A DNA stretch of 64,000 bases from NCBI RefSeq assembly GCF_946407605.1, contig NZ_CAMJOS010000014.1:1-64000 (forward strand), written 5' to 3'. The stretch's first letter is position 1, and each line of letters begins with the position of its first letter. The notes under the pieces were generated by a model. The model searched no databases and had not been told where the DNA came from. It saw only the letters and a list, made by a program, of their open reading frames with translations. This DNA is from an uncultured Prevotella sp. Lineage in GTDB: Bacteria > Bacteroidota > Bacteroidia > Bacteroidales > Bacteroidaceae. Positions 63,084-64,000 of the stretch are shown piece after piece. The position numbers and the translations under genes were made by a program.

Positions 63084-64000
63084 ATGAAAGAGATGAGATT
63101 ACTACTAGTGTTTTTGCTTGTTCTGGCTACAGGTGGCGCTGTGGCACAAGAATCGAACGTAACGGTAGGTGATGTGTCGAATACGGATTGTGCAATGAGG
63201 ACGAGATCCGAAGGCAATATCGGAAACCCGAGGCTAAAACTCACGCGTTTTGAAGGTGGTCTGTATGGAGAACTTATCAACTGTGAGGTGAACTGTGCTT
63301 ATGGTGACGTTAAGGTGATATGTCAGGAAAATGATTCAAATCTCAACATCGGTGTTGACGCAGGTACTGGTGATATACTTGCCGCTTGTGTCTGTCAGAT
63401 CAATATTTATTTCACCATATTCAATGCGCTAAAGGACGAATACCAAGTGACTGTGAGAGGAAAGAATATTGGTAAGGTGTCTTTCAAGGAACATTCTGTT
63501 GTGGAAATAGACTTGGTAACGTTGGCGCAGGCCTATGAGGAAGGCTTTGACTATCCTGTAAAGGTAGAGGGGCTGTCAACATATGAATTTACTAAAAACA
63601 TTCAGCCTGGTGAGAATCTGAATAAGGTACTTGAGTTTCTACGGGGCGAAGGACAGAACAGTCTTTTTTGTTCATATCAGAATTATGTGTTGCCATGCGA
63701 ATACTCCTATCTTGACGTTCAGGCAGAACTTGATAAAGACAGCACATTGCTGATTAATGTGATGACAGATGGTATTCCTGGTCAGGGTTGCCTGCGAGTA
63801 GCCACCTTGTTCTTTAATCTTGTTAATGTATTTAGAGAATCGTATCACCTGAAATTTTATCATACCATTGTTTCAGCCGATGAGGAAAGGCAAGTAAGAT
63901 GTTCTGTATGCCTATATGATGGTGTCTTAAATGTGCCAGATGCAAACAATACTGTATCTATTCCTATAATTGATGATAATGACTATAATTCTCTCGTAGT
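63084..64000 (+). CDS. secreted duplicated-domain protein, unknown function (truncated by window end)
   Basis: An open frame of at least 305 codons runs off the end of the window. The N-terminus is a signal peptide (about 1-22). The visible part contains two successive beta domains of about 90 residues (about 65-160 and 195-285) that look alike: a Cys-containing strand (NCEVNCAYGDVKV and VLPCEYSYLDVQA), a (L)NIGVDAG or LLINVMTDG strand, a Cys, then TIFNA or NLVNV followed by YQVTVRG or YHLKFYH. Eight Cys are spread over the two domains. I do not recognise the family. It may have further repeats downstream. Confidence 0.6.
   Translation, partial: MKEMRLLLVFLLVLATGGAVAQESNVTVGDVSNTDCAMRTRSEGNIGNPRLKLTRFEGGLYGELINCEVNCAYGDVKVICQENDSNLNIGVDAGTGDILAACVCQINIYFTIFNALKDEYQVTVRGKNIGKVSFKEHSVVEIDLVTLAQAYEEGFDYPVKVEGLSTYEFTKNIQPGENLNKVLEFLRGEGQNSLFCSYQNYVLPCEYSYLDVQAELDKDSTLLINVMTDGIPGQGCLRVATLFFNLVNVFRESYHLKFYHTIVSADEERQVRCSVCLYDGVLNVPDANNTVSIPIIDDNDYNSLV

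Overview
The window is chromosomal DNA of a saccharolytic Bacteroidales bacterium, most likely a Prevotella-type gut or rumen species (Prevotella/Xylanibacter/Segatella). The evidence is the Bacteroidetes promoter signature (TTTG, about 20 bp, TAnnTTTG) before many genes, a hybrid two-component regulator, type IX secretion C-terminal domains, GldH, RicT, DUF3098 and DUF3244 proteins, and conserved blocks such as folP-dacA, purH-mreBCD-mrdA-rodA and ftsX-DUF3098-uppP-truB-queA-folK. The assignment rests on gene content read by eye; no database search was possible.

Layout. 1-0.45 kb: end-truncated cupin lipoprotein. 0.5-0.7 kb: tRNA-Pro(CGG). 0.8-1.9 kb: pectin methylesterase. 1.9-11.7 kb: murF, then on the plus strand folP-dacA-pta-ackA-sufT-like-lpxH-yfhO-lipoprotein. 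11.7-14.7 kb (minus): rlpA, gdhA and a radical SAM gene. 15-19.6 kb: rpsO, then the minus-strand operon ftsX to folK. 19.8-26.1 kb: a short PurH (IMP cyclohydrolase domain only) followed by the rod-shape/elongasome operon. 26.1-29.8 kb (minus): metF-holB-ricT-gldH.

30-56.1 kb is the accessory centrepiece. A 1315-residue hybrid two-component sensor/regulator is followed by a 1254-residue secreted multimodular protein of unknown function and then an eight-gene, tightly packed hydrolase operon: GH5-GH43, GH43, GH97, GH31, GH3, GH43-CBM6-esterase, GH43-CBM6 and CE6-CE1. Together they look like machinery for a heavily decorated, acetylated and feruloylated xylan (a hemicellulose). No SusC/SusD pair and no dedicated GH10 endoxylanase are present. 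Two products carry type IX-like C-terminal tails (probably cell-surface or extracellular); the others have only signal peptides (probably periplasmic).

56.2-64 kb: a cytidylate-kinase-like gene, a TPR/transmembrane/HTH regulator, then an AT-richer set of secreted proteins (DUF3244-like, tail-fibre-like with a type IX tail, gingipain-family C25 protease, and an unidentified duplicated-domain protein running off the end).

The least expected structure is not a gene. (1) A dispersed family of low-complexity tracts with exact 7-bp periodicity (and an 8-bp class) occurs between genes and also, in frame, inside at least seven coding sequences. (2) A roughly 62-80 bp element with inverted-repeat ends carries a complete TTTG/TAnnTTTG promoter and is found directly before three unrelated genes. 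(3) The 3' end of gdhA is present in three tandem decayed copies.
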